From the NCBI RefSeq assembly GCF_001625215.2, contig NC_030386.2, positions 35,591,296 through 35,655,295 of the forward strand: 64,000 nt of DNA, in the 5' to 3' direction. Both the position numbers and the translations under genes were made by a program. Position 1 is the stretch's first letter. Each line of letters begins with the position of its first letter. Of this stretch, positions 40,101-53,500 are shown piece by piece. The notes below the pieces were generated by a model that did no database searches, was not told where the DNA came from, and saw only the letters and a program-made list of their open reading frames with translations. The stretch comes from Daucus carota subsp. sativus (taxonomy: Eukaryota; Streptophyta; Magnoliopsida; Apiales; Apiaceae).

Positions 40101-43100
40101 TTGAAGTTTCTATACTGACATCGGTATGATTGTTTTATTGTTTTTTACTAGTGTTGACATTAAATGTAGAGTTCATTCTTATATTTTGTCATCATCCTTT
40201 TTGCAGTTAAATAAGAAGTTTGACCCCGAAGATAAGCATCACATTGTTCGCATATATGATTACTTTGTCTTTCAACGACACTTGTGCATTGCTTTTGAGT
40301 TACTTGATACAAATCTGTAAGTAACATTTGTTTCTTGTATGGTGCATAATATTCCTTCATTTGTACTGTTGACTTACATCGTTATACAGGTACGAGCTTA
40401 TAAAGTTGAATCATTTTAGGGGATTATCATTGAGCATTGTTCAGCTGTTCTCAAAACAGGTATTGTATGCTTTGTGTTGCTTCTAGTAAGATTTGAAACC
40501 TATGTCACATCTTCTTGTCTATGAATATCTCATGCTCAAATTAGATATTGCACGGTTTGACGTTGATGAAAGACGCTGGCATAATTCACTGTGATCTCAA
40601 ACCAGAGAACATCCTTTTGTGCACAAGGTGAACTACTTATTGATATGCTAGATAACCAATGTTTATTATAGTGTGGTAAATTATAATTTTTTTTTGTTGC
40701 AAATTTAACAGTGTAAAGCCAGCAGAAATTAAAATTATTGACTTCGGTTCAGCTTGCATGGAAAATAGGACTGTGTACTCTTATATCCAGGTCCTCATAA
40801 ATGTTTTCCTATATGTGTTTTGAGTTTTTTCAAGTACTCAAATGCTTTAATTTGATCCTTTGTATTTTTTCTGCAGAGTCGTTATTATAGATCACCTGAA
40901 GTTCTTCTTGGATATCAGTATCCTTTGATATGGATCATCTTACTATATTTCTGGCGGCTGCTATTTTCTTCTCATTGTAATATTATAATTATGCTACATT
41001 AATTTTATACCAATATTAGTAATAGCAGCACGTAACAAAGAAAAAAGAGGAAGGAATGGAAAAGAGATTCTTTGTGGCATTACTTTTTTGTTTTACAAAA
41101 ATATGAATACTCATGATGCATGCACACATAGTATCATGGTGGCTTAAGTAGGGATATACATCCTGTTGGGAAGATGAGTGATTAAACAATTTTGTACCTT
41201 GCATTATGCATGCAATTCGTAGATGGGCAACAAACATTAGCTCGTATGTGTATATGACACATTTTGATTTTGATACTCTTAAATATTATTTTTTCCATAT
41301 TATGTTGATACAAAAATAAAAATGTCTCACATCCCCTTGCATTTGACAAGGCTTGAACCTCCAACATCCTAGGACTTGCCTCCAATACGAGGGAAGTAGT
41401 CTTTTTCTTTTTCTTTAATATGATTATATCGATTTATTAAACTAGCTTCATTGTTGTTGTAGAAAGGAATAAATGCTCACTTGAATATTGCTCTATATAC
41501 TTTAACTATATATCATTGACTGTTATCATTTATGTTTTAGCTACAGAAAGACATATTTGCATGTGGCTATTTTTATATGCTAGGCAAGAACAAGTGTATA
41601 TATGTTTTGCTGGTATTTGAGGTTGCAAATATGTCCAAATGAATTTGTGACAGTTTTTTTTTGGTGGGGGTAGTATACCATATGTTTGAGTCCAAGATAA
41701 CCAGAAGTGTGCACTGCATAGGCGCATTAGCGCATGTAAGTGAAACACCCTTTAGAACAAATATATTTACTAGAATTTTTTTAATTTATTCACGAATTTA
41801 GTGATTGCAATGTATAAAAAATTAATAATTACGTGTGTGTGTATCAGTGACTTAATGTTTGTTTCAAGTTTAACGGTATGTATTTCCAATGCATTATTGT
41901 GTTAGTTACTTGGTCATTGTACTTTTAGACGTAGGGAGGGTTCCTTAACCCTTCATCAGTTACACAACTGCAATAGATATGTGGTCATTTGGGTGCATAG
42001 TTGCTGAATTGTATCTTGGACTGCCGCTGTTTCCTGGAGCGTCAGAGTTTGATCTCCTCAGGAGGATGATTAAAATTCTTGGGTATGGTTTCAAAATTTG
42101 AGTGGCTTGTAGCTTACTGTATTGGACTCGGGTTTTCTTGCATGAATATTAGCATGATATATTCACGTAGATCACTTTTTAGTCCATGGAAGCAGTTACT
42201 GGAGTAAAATGACCTTAGACTTGAAGAAGTTCATCTAAAAAGTGCATAGTACATGATTCGAATTTTTTTATATTTTTTAGTGCTGTTTAAGATTAAGAAT
42301 TTGATTATGGGCCTGTAATGGCCTATTTGACGTATTCTACGTTGTGTGGTATATTCTAATTGAACATCTATAATCTTATGGGAAAATAGGAGATTGGGCT
42401 GAACTGTTGGCAGTCCAATCTAATTGTGAAGGAAGAGGGTAGAGAATCTAATTGTAAAGTAAGAGGGTAAAGTTTTTGTATACGGAGAGAGACAGGGTAA
42501 GAGATGACAAATGATATTGGAGAAAGGAGACAAGTGAACACATGTTTATGTGAATGAAGAGAGATGAAGTGGGTACTAACTTCTTTTTTGTAACCGATTT
42601 CTGAGTTTCTGCTTTTCTGTTTCTTATATTTGTGTTTTATGGTTGTTGCACAAGATGGTTTATCCCATAAGCCCAGCAATGTCACTCTTCTTAGAGCGTA
42701 ATTATCTTGGCTTCTATAGAACGAATCACATTGTAATAACATGTTTGTGCTCTACAGGGGACAGCCTCCTGATTATGTACTTAAAGAGGCCAAAAACACC
42801 AATAAATTTTTTAAATGTGTTGCGACTGTCAATTCTGAAGACGGTGGTCAGTTTCCTATGAGTAGGCAGAGTGCTTTTCAACCGTTGACAGAAGAAGAAT
42901 TTGAAGTTGTGAGTGTTTCTTGGCGTCTTTGCTTTAAGATTTTAAGTATATTGAAAAGAAAAGGATGCAAAAGTATGGTCTATTTTCCTGACACAAGTGT
43001 TTGCCGTTTCAACAAACATTCTTAGTCCTCACTGTTTTGGTGCTGTCATAATACACTCTAACTCACTTGAGCTTAAGCCTGCAACTGAGATAGTCTTAAG

Positions 43101-46100
43101 TATGCATTATATCGATTCTTTATAGATGTATTTTTTATGTGTTGTTCTGCTGCTTTCTTTTTTCTAGAGGGAATTAAAGAAGCCTTCGATTGGCAAGGAG
43201 TATTTCAACCATATGAACCTTGAAACAATTGTAAGAAAATACCCTTACAGGAAAAACTTAGCAGAGGAAGATATCATTAAAGGTAAGCTTACATAGTACT
43301 TTTGGAAATCAAGTCCCAACTAGATAATATGGCATTTAGGTACTTTATTTTTTAACATACATGTTAATTCAATATGTAACAGAGAGTCAAGTACGTTTGG
43401 CACTGATTGATTTTTTGAGGGGACTTGTTGAGTTTGATCCAACAAAACGGTGGTCGCCCATGCAGGTATGATACTTACTGCAAATAGTGAAGTTGTTTTA
43501 TACTGTTTTGGATGAATATTGCTTTTACTGATTTTATAACTGAAGCCAGGTTTTCGGGATACTTGATTGTTGATAACATTAAAATTTATTTCCCTAAGCT
43601 TTGGTTACATCACGCAAATAATATGAATTTTATGATAGAATGAGACAGTTAGAACCCCGAATAATGCAAAATGTACATGTTGAGCGAAAACTTATAATGA
43701 CGTTACTTTGTGAAACAACTGATCAGATGAATAATGGTGGCGGTGATGATCATCATCGTTATCAGTATATATTATTTAATTCTTTGAGTGGATAAATAAT
43801 CTTTTGGAGTAATTATCTGTGCCCCTCCCACTTTTCTATCAATTAAGCAGACTATTCCAATCTAATATCGACATTAATACGCTGGTTTGATTTATTATTG
43901 AATATACAAGACGTTTAGTTGTATGTCTGTGTTTCCTTCTATACTTTAGTGTTGTGATTTTGGATACGAACTTGCATACTTATGATTCGATGTTTGTGCT
44001 GCAGGCATCTAAACACCCTTTTGTGACCGGGGAACCTTTCACAGGCCCTTATCAACCTGCTCCTGAGACCCCTCGCTTGGTATGTAGTTTTCTCCAGATG
44101 AATTTGCTAGCATCATTCAGAAAAAGAAATAAGAAAAGATATGCTAGCATTATCTTAAATTACAAATTCACCATGCTTTTATTTATATTTACGTTGTCTA
44201 TAATCAAGCACTTGTTAGGAAAGCCACTTTGAGTATAAATGTAACGTGTACATGGGAATCTCATCATTGTTGGACTATTGACAGAATAAATATTAGTTGC
44301 ATATTGCTTTTTTTATGAATAATTTACAAAGTTTCTCTTGGTCTCTGTTAGGATTGTATTGAAATACTTGAGGGTTGTTCGCTTTTATTCTGTTAGTAAT
44401 ATTCATATAAAATTATAGCAGATGGCTCTTTATTTTCTGTCTTGAGTTTCGGGGCCGTTTCCTTCAATGCAAAATATATGTATTTTTTTTAATTATCTAC
44501 TTTTTATTTTCTTATTGAGTTTATAAATGCATATATTCTTACTGTTCTAATTATCTGCCCCCCACCATATATTTCTTGTAGCCTGTTTCTCAAAATGTGA
44601 AGATTGATCATCATCCAGCTGGAGGTCATTGGTTTGCTGCTGGTCTGTCTCCTAATGTAAGTTTCTGCTCTCTGAATAACTACTTACGGAGAATAATTAT
44701 CTTGCATCTCAACCCAGAAGTTTGTGCTATTGAATCATCCTTACACGTGATGTAGATTCCAGGTGGAAACAGACTCGGCTTTCACAATAGCCCACATTAT
44801 CAAGCGGTGCCATATTCACATGCAGGCAGCTATGGAAGTTTAGGAAGCCACGGTAGCTATAATGATGGTGCAGCTCTTGGAAGCAGCTATGGGAGCTATG
44901 GGGACAATAGCAATATGCATGCATTCTATTCACCTGTAGGCCCATCAGGGATGAATATTCATGCACATTGTGGTGTGCCGATACTGGGGACTAGTCCTGA
45001 TGCAAGAAGAAGGATTATTCAAAATCCACATGCAAATGGACTAGGTGTCAGCCCTTCAGGAAACTTTGCACCTATGTCCCTTGGAACTAGTCCATCCCAG
45101 TTTACACCTCCAAGTACTTACGGTCAAGTTTTGGGGGGATCCCCTGGACAGTATGGTCCAAGCTCTCCAGCACGTGGGAGCAGTCATGGTTCACCCTTAG
45201 GTAAAATGGCTGCAACAAGCCAATTTCAGAGAAGAAAAAATTGGGTACATCAAACTCAGGAAAGTTCATCCCCTCATTGGAAAGGGCAGTATCCTGATGG
45301 TAGCATCTCTAGCCAAGCTGAGGGAAGCTCGCCTGTACATGGTTCTTCATTGCATATACACCCGAGTACAAATGCTGCGAATTGGAGGCATCAACAAGGT
45401 GGTGGCGTTGTCTACTCTGCCTCTCATAACAACTCTAATTGGTCGATGCCTGGTTCAAGTGCACAGTTCCCTCATCTCAAGGGTGTGAATCAGGAAAAGC
45501 TCGAGGCTAGTAACTCACTGCCTGATCCCGGAGACTGGGATCCAAATTACAGGTTACCTTGCTTGTTAAATGTGATATATAACTAAAATAAAAAAAATCT
45601 AAATCACACCGATATATAGCACATATGGTATGCAAATTGATCGTTGGGAGATGAAGAAAAATACAGTGAAGTCAGATTTTTTAAAAAAAGTTCACCTATT
45701 GACAAGAAAAATCGAATTAAAAAAAGTTCACCTATTGACAAGAAATATCAAATTAAAAACGGAGGGGTTATGTGGGATGTGTGCGAGAGGGTGTATTTTA
45801 ATTGTGTGCGACGACTTCTAGGAGCCATTAGATTATGGCATTCATCAAGTAAATTTGCTAGTGATTTTACGTTTAGAGTCTAGAGATAGCATTAGTCTCT
45901 TAATGTGACAAATCTAACATGCGGAATCATACTTCTCTCTTTAGATATATGGTTCTCTTGTGTACTCAATTGAATGGTAGGTTTCCTTGGAAATTATACA
46001 ATTATAAACATATATTAAGCATATCATTTAAATAGGATTCTATAGCTATAACTCAAAAACATGATTTAGTAATATGGCTGTTGCAAAGTTTTTTTGGACC

Positions 46101-46812
46101 TCTAGGGTGCACACTTATATAATTATGTTCTTTTATCTCAGCGATGAACTCCTTCTGCAAGAGGATTCTTCCGTAGTAAGTGGACTGGAAAATGAATTTA
46201 GCAAGGGAATGCATCTCAGTCAAGCTTTGGGTCCTACTGAAACATTGATTGGGGGAAAAAGAGTCGGTGGCACCTTAAACACAAGTTCAAATATGATGAT
46301 GCAAAGGTAAAAACAGCATATTAATTTCCTTCAAAAAATCTACCTCGTGAACTATATAATTGGCATAATCACAGTAGGTTATCCTTGGTTGTATGAATGA
46401 ATAGCTCCCTAATAGTTCTCTGAAGTTGAGGATAAAAAGCAACTGAATATATTGTTGACAATTCAAAGTGTTTGATCTTTGTGATCCAGGCCAACCGGTC
46501 AAGTCTTAACATATGGAGAAGTTGCTAGTTCTTCATCTTTTGATCCACAGGGTGGGTACATGCACCATCCAGCAAAGCCTCCACACTTCTTGCCTCATTT
46601 TCAACAGAACTCTCCAAGCCGTTTTGGACAGCAGCCTGGTCAGCAGTTTGATTATGGGAGATCTGCATCTGTTCATGGAGCTGAGTGGAATCATCTAAAG
46701 GTTCAGGCTCCTCTGTCGAGCTTTAGCTACGGGGGTCCCAGATCTCCTGGCAGCAGCAGCAGCGTGCCATGGGGTATGCAATTATCCTTCCCTAGTACTC
46801 ATGTTTCCTGTC

Positions 46813-46848
<36 letters not shown>

Positions 46849-47023
46849 ATCCCCAACCCAGTCCTCAAAATAATCGGAAAAAAAATCAGCAAGTCATTCG
46901 AGTAGTGTAGTAAGGTAATTTAGATCTTCCTGTCATTGTGTTGTAGGACGGCGCGGGAACCATCCAGTTGCCAGTATACCCCCAACTTCTCGTGGAAGAA
47001 AAGACTATGGAAAAATTTCTTGA
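37152..47023 (+). CDS. YAK1: YAK1 / DYRK-family dual-specificity protein kinase
   Basis: Plant YAK1 is a DYRK-class kinase that restrains growth downstream of TOR and acts in ABA and stress signalling. Eighteen coding exons: 37152-37310, 38655-38854, 39970-40123, 40207-40316, 40390-40459, 40545-40627, 40712-40790, 40877-40917, 41960-42082, 42758-42908, 43168-43282, 43383-43465, 44005-44079, 44582-44656, 44756-45552, 46142-46306, 46490-46773, 46947-47023. They join in frame to 946 residues (Arabidopsis about 956). Kinase marks: GHGTFGQV at 128-135, catalytic Lys150, HCDLKPEN at 246-253, DFG at 269-271, activation-loop Y-x-Y (Tyr281, Tyr283) that DYRKs autophosphorylate, then SRYYRSPE. The C-terminal half is a long low-complexity Ser/Gly/Pro/Gln tail (SYGS repeats, DPGDWDPNY). 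The intron after exon 8 is U12-type (listed separately). The leader probably has an intron, with acceptor ATTCAG at about 37139. Confidence 0.96.
40918..41959 (+). other. U12-type (minor spliceosome) GT-AG intron in YAK1
   Basis: The donor reads GTATCCTTTG directly after the exon, matching the U12 5' splice consensus (A/G)TATCCTTT. The branch site TTCCTTAAC at 41941-41949 matches the U12 branch consensus exactly and lies 10 bases before the CAG acceptor ending at 41959, a spacing typical of U12 introns. Removal joins a His codon (CA/T) and restores [16 protein letters not shown], the kinase region after the activation loop. Length is 1042 bp. Confidence 0.88.
45683..45757. repeat. Tandem ~36-bp duplication in YAK1 intron 15
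   Basis: Two near-identical units, each with AAAAAAGTTCACCTATTGAC then AAGAAAWATC, differ at about two positions. Confidence 0.8.
46814..46846. repeat. Poly-C tract of 33 in YAK1 intron 17
   Basis: Thirty-three uninterrupted C on the sense strand, 40 bases after the exon 17 donor. The open frame across it (poly-Pro) is intronic. Length is likely unstable and hard to sequence. Confidence 0.9.
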
Positions 47024-49374
47024 TGCCTGCAGTCATATCCCTAGATGCAAAGATTAATGTCAGAGGTGGAATTAAATTTGTATCTTATGGTTTTGCATGC
47101 CTTTTGTGTTCATGTAACAAAAGTCGCATCAAATCATGTCATTCATTGTGCTTGCAACTTATATAAATATTACTCTGGCTACTTCTGATCATTTGATGCA
47201 TTCTTTATGAGCATCATGGTGGTGGTTTTTTTTTATTCTTCCAGATTTTAGGATGACATTTTTTCATGGATATTATATATACTTGAAAACTTTCGATATC
47301 TATCTGCCAGGTCTTACTTCATGGTGATTTTTTAATCCTCTGCTGCTGCTGTCTTCGTTAGAGAATAAAATATGTACTATATTTGTCATAACCTCCCCTC
47401 ACCCCCTCCCACCTACCCCCACCCACCAAAAAAGGGGCATTTTTTTTCTGAGATCCTGTGAGCAGGGATATTCTGCAAATTCATATATTATCTATCTGAT
47501 ACATCGTGTTGTCACATGGTTTTTGCGGCATTGTGTACCACTGACCACTGTTGTGTCATAGATCTACTATTAAAATGGTGTTGATATAGGAGTGTACCTG
47601 ATGCTTGTTGTCCATTACAAGAAAACAACGGAAATGAAGGCAAGAAGGCTAAGTGGTCAGTACTCTTTACCTCGAGTTTCAACTATTTTCCCATTTGAGT
47701 TTAGCTATGTTGATCACAAATTATTATATCTTCTATGCAGTTCACCGTGTGTAGGAGATTTTGTTAGATAGAACAAAGAAAAGAATGGCAAAGGGGTGAA
47801 AGAATAGGTTAAGTACTGAAGTACCATTCTTTTCCCTCCCCCTTTCCGCTGAATTAGAACCAGACACTTGTGTTTCATTGTTCTTACTTGGATATCTATT
47901 CAAAATTGCTTATGCTGATTTGAATTCATTTGCAGGCAAATACTGGTTAAAATAATTAGGTTGCTAGTAATAGCATACTCTGGAGTCTGCAACTGTAACA
48001 TGAACACTCAGTGACTCAAACTTTGATCAACTGTTGACCTGTTGGTCGAAATGTGTTTTTATCAGCTAAATCTTTCAATTTTTTTTTTATTGCTATTGAG
48101 AAGTGATGCAAGCCTTAGATTTCGTTTTTCGTCTTCCTAAACCTGTACTTTGTATAAGCTGAAAAATGAAGATACAAGTTAAAATACAAAAGGTCTGAGA
48201 ACTATAGAGTGCATAAACGGATTTCCTAGAATTCACCGTAATCTTTCCCCAAATAGCTGGAATATTTTGACGATCAAAACAATACCCGCTAAGATATGGC
48301 TATATTAATAATATTTTGTATTAAATTAAGATTTATTCTCCTTTCTAGAATATATTTTTTTATTTTTATTTTTACATCATTATTGCAATAACCGAAATCA
48401 TGATGGCAGCTATTTAAAATCTACTCCATTTTCCAATTAAAGTGTTATCTATGCATTTTCGGATTTGGTCCCTGTCTGTTTAATTGTAAATGAAATTAAT
48501 CGGATCTATCTAAAGCTCATTAGTGCAACATCAGGGCAAGTCAAATAATATTCCTAACTCATTTTAAATACATAATATACAAATAAACCCTAACAATTTA
48601 GGTGGTAGATATGTAAATAAAGTTTATAATTATTTTTATTTGATATATTCATACGAATTTAGTATAACTTTATCACTTTGTAATTGATAGAGGATTATAT
48701 TTTTTTTATCATAAATATAAGTTATTATAAGTAAATAGATTAACAGAGTGAATATCATTATTCAAAAAAAAAAAACAGAGTGAATATCACAGTAATCAAA
48801 GAAAGTGTAATATTATCGTCATCAAATTGTTAGGTCAAATTTTTTTCCCCCAACGGATACCTTTTTCTTAGAATATTATTGTTACAAATTAAATTGCTCG
48901 AACCTTAGGATATATTAAAGTTAAAAACATAAGCACAGGTTTTAGGGTTATAATAGAGATGCTATTGAGAAAAAGAAAATGGGCAGTGCAGTGCAGAGAG
49001 ATATTGTTGGATAGGGATAGGCGGATTTGTAGATGATGACAAAGAAGAAGAAGAAATAGAGAGCAAAGAGAGGGGGATGTGGGCTCTTTTTCGGAAACTT
49101 GGGTTTGTGTGCGCCACAAGAAGCGAGCAGCAGGTATCTCTCCCAACCAATCCCATCTGTCCACTGGATTTTCACACATCTCGCAACTATTCTTTTCTAT
49201 TTTTATACACACTTCTACACACAACCACCATCATTGCCCCAAATTTTATCATACCTTTTACATTTTCTTGACAATATTAATTTATCATTTATTATAAATT
49301 ATAATTATTGTATTTTGATTTAATTAAAATTTGAGCCGGTAGGTTAATCAATTAATTAGAATTCCCTACCGTGG
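47024..49374. other. YAK1 3' region and SIG1 far-upstream region
   Basis: 47024 to about 48200 is likely YAK1 3'UTR and flank. The stretch 48900-49132 looks like a transcription-start/leader zone on the plus strand: TTTTAGGGTTATA (reverse telo-box) followed by a purine-rich leader and a good donor GCAG/GTATCT at about 49130. It could be a distal SIG1 leader exon or the start of a non-coding transcript. No protein-coding similarity is recognised. Confidence 0.4.
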
Positions 49375-49562
49375 CTCTTATATTTTGATCAGTCGCTGAT
49401 TAATCACGATTAATCACCGATTAATTCCTGTTCCGTAGCTCGCCGAACTGATTAAATCTCCGATTAATCACCTATCAATCCGATTAATCTCCGATCAATT
49501 CAATTAATCCCCGATTAATCCTTGTTCCGTGACTTCACCGATTCCCGCTTTTTACAACAATG
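49375..49562 (-). mobile_element. Second copy of the hAT MITE family (opposite orientation)
   Basis: The reverse complement matches the 23249-23443 element along its length: AAAAAGCGGGAAT near one end, GTGAAGTCACGGAACAA, many GATTAATC words, and the outer GATTAATCGTGATTAATCA block. The right end reversed is CATTGTTGTAAAAAGCGG. The far end is degraded and no clear target duplication remains, so it is older than the intronic copy. Confidence 0.75.
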
Positions 49563-50427
49563 CTTATTACTAATTGAGTAAACAATTAAAGACTAAAAAA
49601 AGAATGCATATGCAATGCAAGAAGGAAGTTGTAACAACCAAAGTGCATACGCTGTTACAACTGAAAATATCTTATTTTATTGATAAACCGGGTGTTTTAA
49701 TATATGTGTATACAGTTGAAAGACTCTCAGCCATCATTTTTTCCCCTTCACTCACTTTGTTATCATCACCACCCCTCTCTCTTTCTCTCTGCGTTTTACA
49801 TACGAGCTTCTGCCAGGTACACTCACACACCCAACACTGTTTTCATCTCTAGTTTCATAACTTGCCAATACTTGTAGAGATGCATGAGGAACTATATGCA
49901 AGTGTTTGTGTTTCTAAGTTTCTTCTTCACATCTAGCTCCTCATCATCTTGGTTTCTTGATTCATAATGTTTACTCCATGTTCTTCATTTCATCATGCTA
50001 CTTGACCATCAATCTACATATAAATAATGCTCAGCAATCTCAAATTTTAAATCTTTGCATGCTGTGTTAGTTTTGTCTAATACAGAACAAATCAAGAAAT
50101 GAATTAACTTCACTCATAGGATGATTTTGAATTTCGTTATCGTTAAATTTTACTAATCCTTAGTGATTCGGTGTCGTAAATTTTTGCGAAAACCATCAAG
50201 TTTTTATCTTGGTTCTAAACACTGATCAGCTCTTAGTGATTTTTAAGTTTTCTTGTTTTGGTACCTAAAAAGTTGTTTTGGTAGTCTTGTTGTGAGCTAT
50301 TTGATGTACTGAGTTGTTTTAGTTTATGCCAGCTATCTGGTGAATTAACCCTTTGTTACTAATCCAGAAATTGAAACTAATTGAGGAGAAAATTGAAGGG
50401 CTGATTACGCTGTATAGGAATAGTGGT

Positions 50428-50546
50428 ATGGCATTTGTCCCCTGCTTTAACGGCCACTGGTAATGTTATTGTATACAAGGGGGAAACAATCAACAGAATG
50501 GCCGCGACTGCTGTTATTGGACTTAGTGCAGGAAAGAGGCTTTTGA
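50428..50546 (+). promoter_or_regulatory. Two chained upstream ORFs at the SIG1 start
   Basis: An ATG at 50428 opens an 11-codon ORF ending at TAA 50461-50463. That stop overlaps the ATG at 50463-50465 (TAATG). The second ORF (27 codons) runs out of frame across the SIG1 ATG at 50498 and stops at 50544-50546. If both are in the mature leader they should restrict SIG1 translation. A splice acceptor such as CAACAG at 50491-50496 could remove them, so the role is inferred. Confidence 0.45.
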
Positions 50547-53500
50547 GTTCCTCTGTCTATTACTCTGATTATGCGGAGAAGTTCTGCAGTAGCAGTGATA
50601 TCGGATTCCCACATCATCAGGTTACTTCCTCCAAGAATGTGATTAGTGCAAAAAAATCTAGCTACAGTTCTAATTTTCTCTCCAAGCGAGACAACAGATC
50701 TGTTAAAGCTCTCAAGGAGCATGTTGATACGGCTTCAATTCCTTCAGATTTGGAGCCATGGTTCCAGAGTTCCAAGAATTTGGAGGTGGAAATATCTGAT
50801 TTTGACTGTTCAGTAGATGCGCTCCTTTTGCTACAGAAATCTATGTTGGAAAAGCAGTGGAACCTTTCACCCGAGGAGACTCTCAGGACTCCTACAACTA
50901 GAGAAAAAAATCGGAAGAAGATACAGGTCACTGGTTCTGGAATATCTGCTCGACGCCGTAGAATAGATACTAGGAGGAGAGCTTTGAACCAAAGGAGTCC
51001 CCAAATTGAACTCAATACACGGAAGCAGCAAGCTTCTGTTATCAGTCCAAAGCTGCTTCAAAATCATATGAGAGGCTATTTAAAGGGTGCCTTAAGGGAA
51101 GAATTACTCAGCCACACAGAAGTCATCCACTTATCCAAAAAAATAAGAACTGGTCTCCACATAGAAGATAGAAAATCAAGGTATGTAACTGTTTCTTCTG
51201 ATCTTTCTTTCTACCCATGTGCATAGAAGTGGTAATAATGTAAAAAGTGCAAAATATTAGTGTCCTAAAGGAAAATAGTATGATTTCATGTTCCTTAGAC
51301 ATGCAACTGATTATGTCCCATAGACGTGATACCTTGCCCAAGTTTAAGTCATCCTTGTCCTCTCAAACAATGTCCATGCAATTATTTATTCTATTAACAG
51401 TTTTATTGTTGCTACAAGGTGTCCAGATTGTTCTAGGTTATTGTAAATAAAATGCCTAGGTCGCATAGATGGTATGTGGTGGGAACACTGTTACTTTGAA
51501 TTTGCAAGTAGAGTGTTGGGTTCCAATTGCTATCAACACATAGCGACATAAGAGAAGGCCTAAAAACTGTTCAGGATTCCTAGCAGTTTAAGTAACCTTT
51601 AGATCCATTAAAACTTTCTCATCTCTCTGGTATTTAGAAAAAGATCTGGTTCTATTGTTTCAGTCAGTGACTCTATAGCTATGCAAAGTTGGTGATTGCA
51701 TTGCTATTGGTCTTTCCAGGCAAAAGTCATAATAAAATATGTTATTTGGAAAGACTTTAACTACATGATGGATTTGTCTCGTTCTTTTATAAAGTGTCTC
51801 AGATAATTGTGCTGAGAAATTTCTGATACACAATTTTTGAATTAGACATATATTGTTATTATGCGTTAGAATTGTTCGGTATTCTAAGATGTCTGATTTC
51901 AGGCTGGAGGAAAGATTAGGATACGAGCCTTCCGAAGAGCAACTGTCAGCTTCCTTGAATATTTCCCGTGCTGAGTTACAGTCTACATTAATAGAATGTT
52001 CTTTGGCAAGAGAAAAACTCGCAATGAGCAATGTTCGTTTGGTAATGTCTATTGCACAAAGATACGAGAACAAGGGTGCTGAAATGGCTGATCTTGTACA
52101 GGTGATTTCCTAGTCCACAATTTAGTAAGATGCAGTTACTTGCACTGCCCTGATTTATGATTCCCTTCCCGCTGACTTATTTTATCTCACCGCGTAGGGG
52201 GGTCTCATTGGATTACTTCGTGGGATTGAAAAATTTGATTCTTCAAAAGGGTTTAAAATTTCAACTTATGTTTATTGGTGGATACGCCAGGTGAGCCGGA
52301 CATTCACATTTATATTTAAATTTCAATACATGTTTCTAGACGAGTTATTTATGTATAGTCAATATGGGACCTATCCTGTCTTGTTTGAGACAGGTGTGGT
52401 TGAAGAAGAAATATCTAATAGTCCATCGTCATGTTAGTCCTAATTGGTTGACATGGCCATTCTGATACACTCGAGCATTCATAGAAATAACTAGGAACAT
52501 TTACATATAGTGTGTTCCTATGTCCATTGTCTTGGGTGGCCTATAATATACTGGACTTATGTTTCTGTATATGATTTATATATATAAATGAGAAAAACAG
52601 TTGTCTACTAGGAGAAATGACTGTAACTGGGCACCTTTTTTTTCATCAGATATCTTATATTCATGACTCTGTGCTTTTGAAACTTGCAAACATAATCAAT
52701 TGTTCTATGTGCCAGGGTGTGTCAAGAACATTAGTTGAGAACTCAAGAACCCTAAGATTGCCAACCTATTTGCATGAAAGACTCGGTTTAATCCGTAATG
52801 CTAAGACCAAACTGGACGAGAGAGGAATAACTCCATCAGTTGCTGTAAGTCTATGTAACTCTTGTGCACTTGATATCATCATTTGCTATAATCTAGGTTG
52901 CATCCGCTTTGAATTAGGGCCACTCTGTTCCCTAATTAGGGAAGCTAATGTCACATCATTTGGTAGCATCTCATTTTTTATAACATGTGTTCCATTTGAA
53001 CGTTTCAGAACATTGCAGAATGTCTTAACATGTCCCAGAAGAAAGTGAGGAATGCCACCGAGGTACTAATAATTAGAGATCTCTACATTCTAGTACTTTG
53101 TGCAAGTATTGGCGTCATACTTTGAAGTTATATTATTTTACTTGCAGGCCGTGAACAGAGTCTACTCTCTTGACAGGGAAGCATTTCCCTCCTTAAATGG
53201 TCTTCCAGGGTATACACTTCATAATGTAAGTCTAATGGCTCTTTGATTACATAGAATATTTTTCAAAATGTATCTCCTTGATGGGAAACCTAAATAAACA
53301 CATTATACAAAATGTGAAAAGTGGGTAAACTGGAAAAGACCTTGAGGCCGAAGCATTAAATTTAAGTTTGGTGGTTTCATTACCTGTACTCCATGTCAAG
53401 CTCATCTATCTTCTCAGTTGTTTCTTTTCACATGTGTGTGTGTGAAGAAGAATATATATGTTACTATAATGATGTTTCTTTTTTCTATCCAGTACATTGC

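Noticed and set aside
46560..46910. Open frame with a poly-Pro run
   Set aside because: The first part is YAK1 exon 17; the poly-Pro part is read-through into the intronic C33 tract.
48889..49224. Minus-strand ORF of 111 codons
   Set aside because: Low-complexity Leu/Ser composition, no similarity recognised, and the plus strand here looks like a transcript leader.
50423..50497. In-frame extension of SIG1 upstream of its ATG
   Set aside because: It opens with GTG, not ATG, and the family N-terminus begins at the ATG at 50498.
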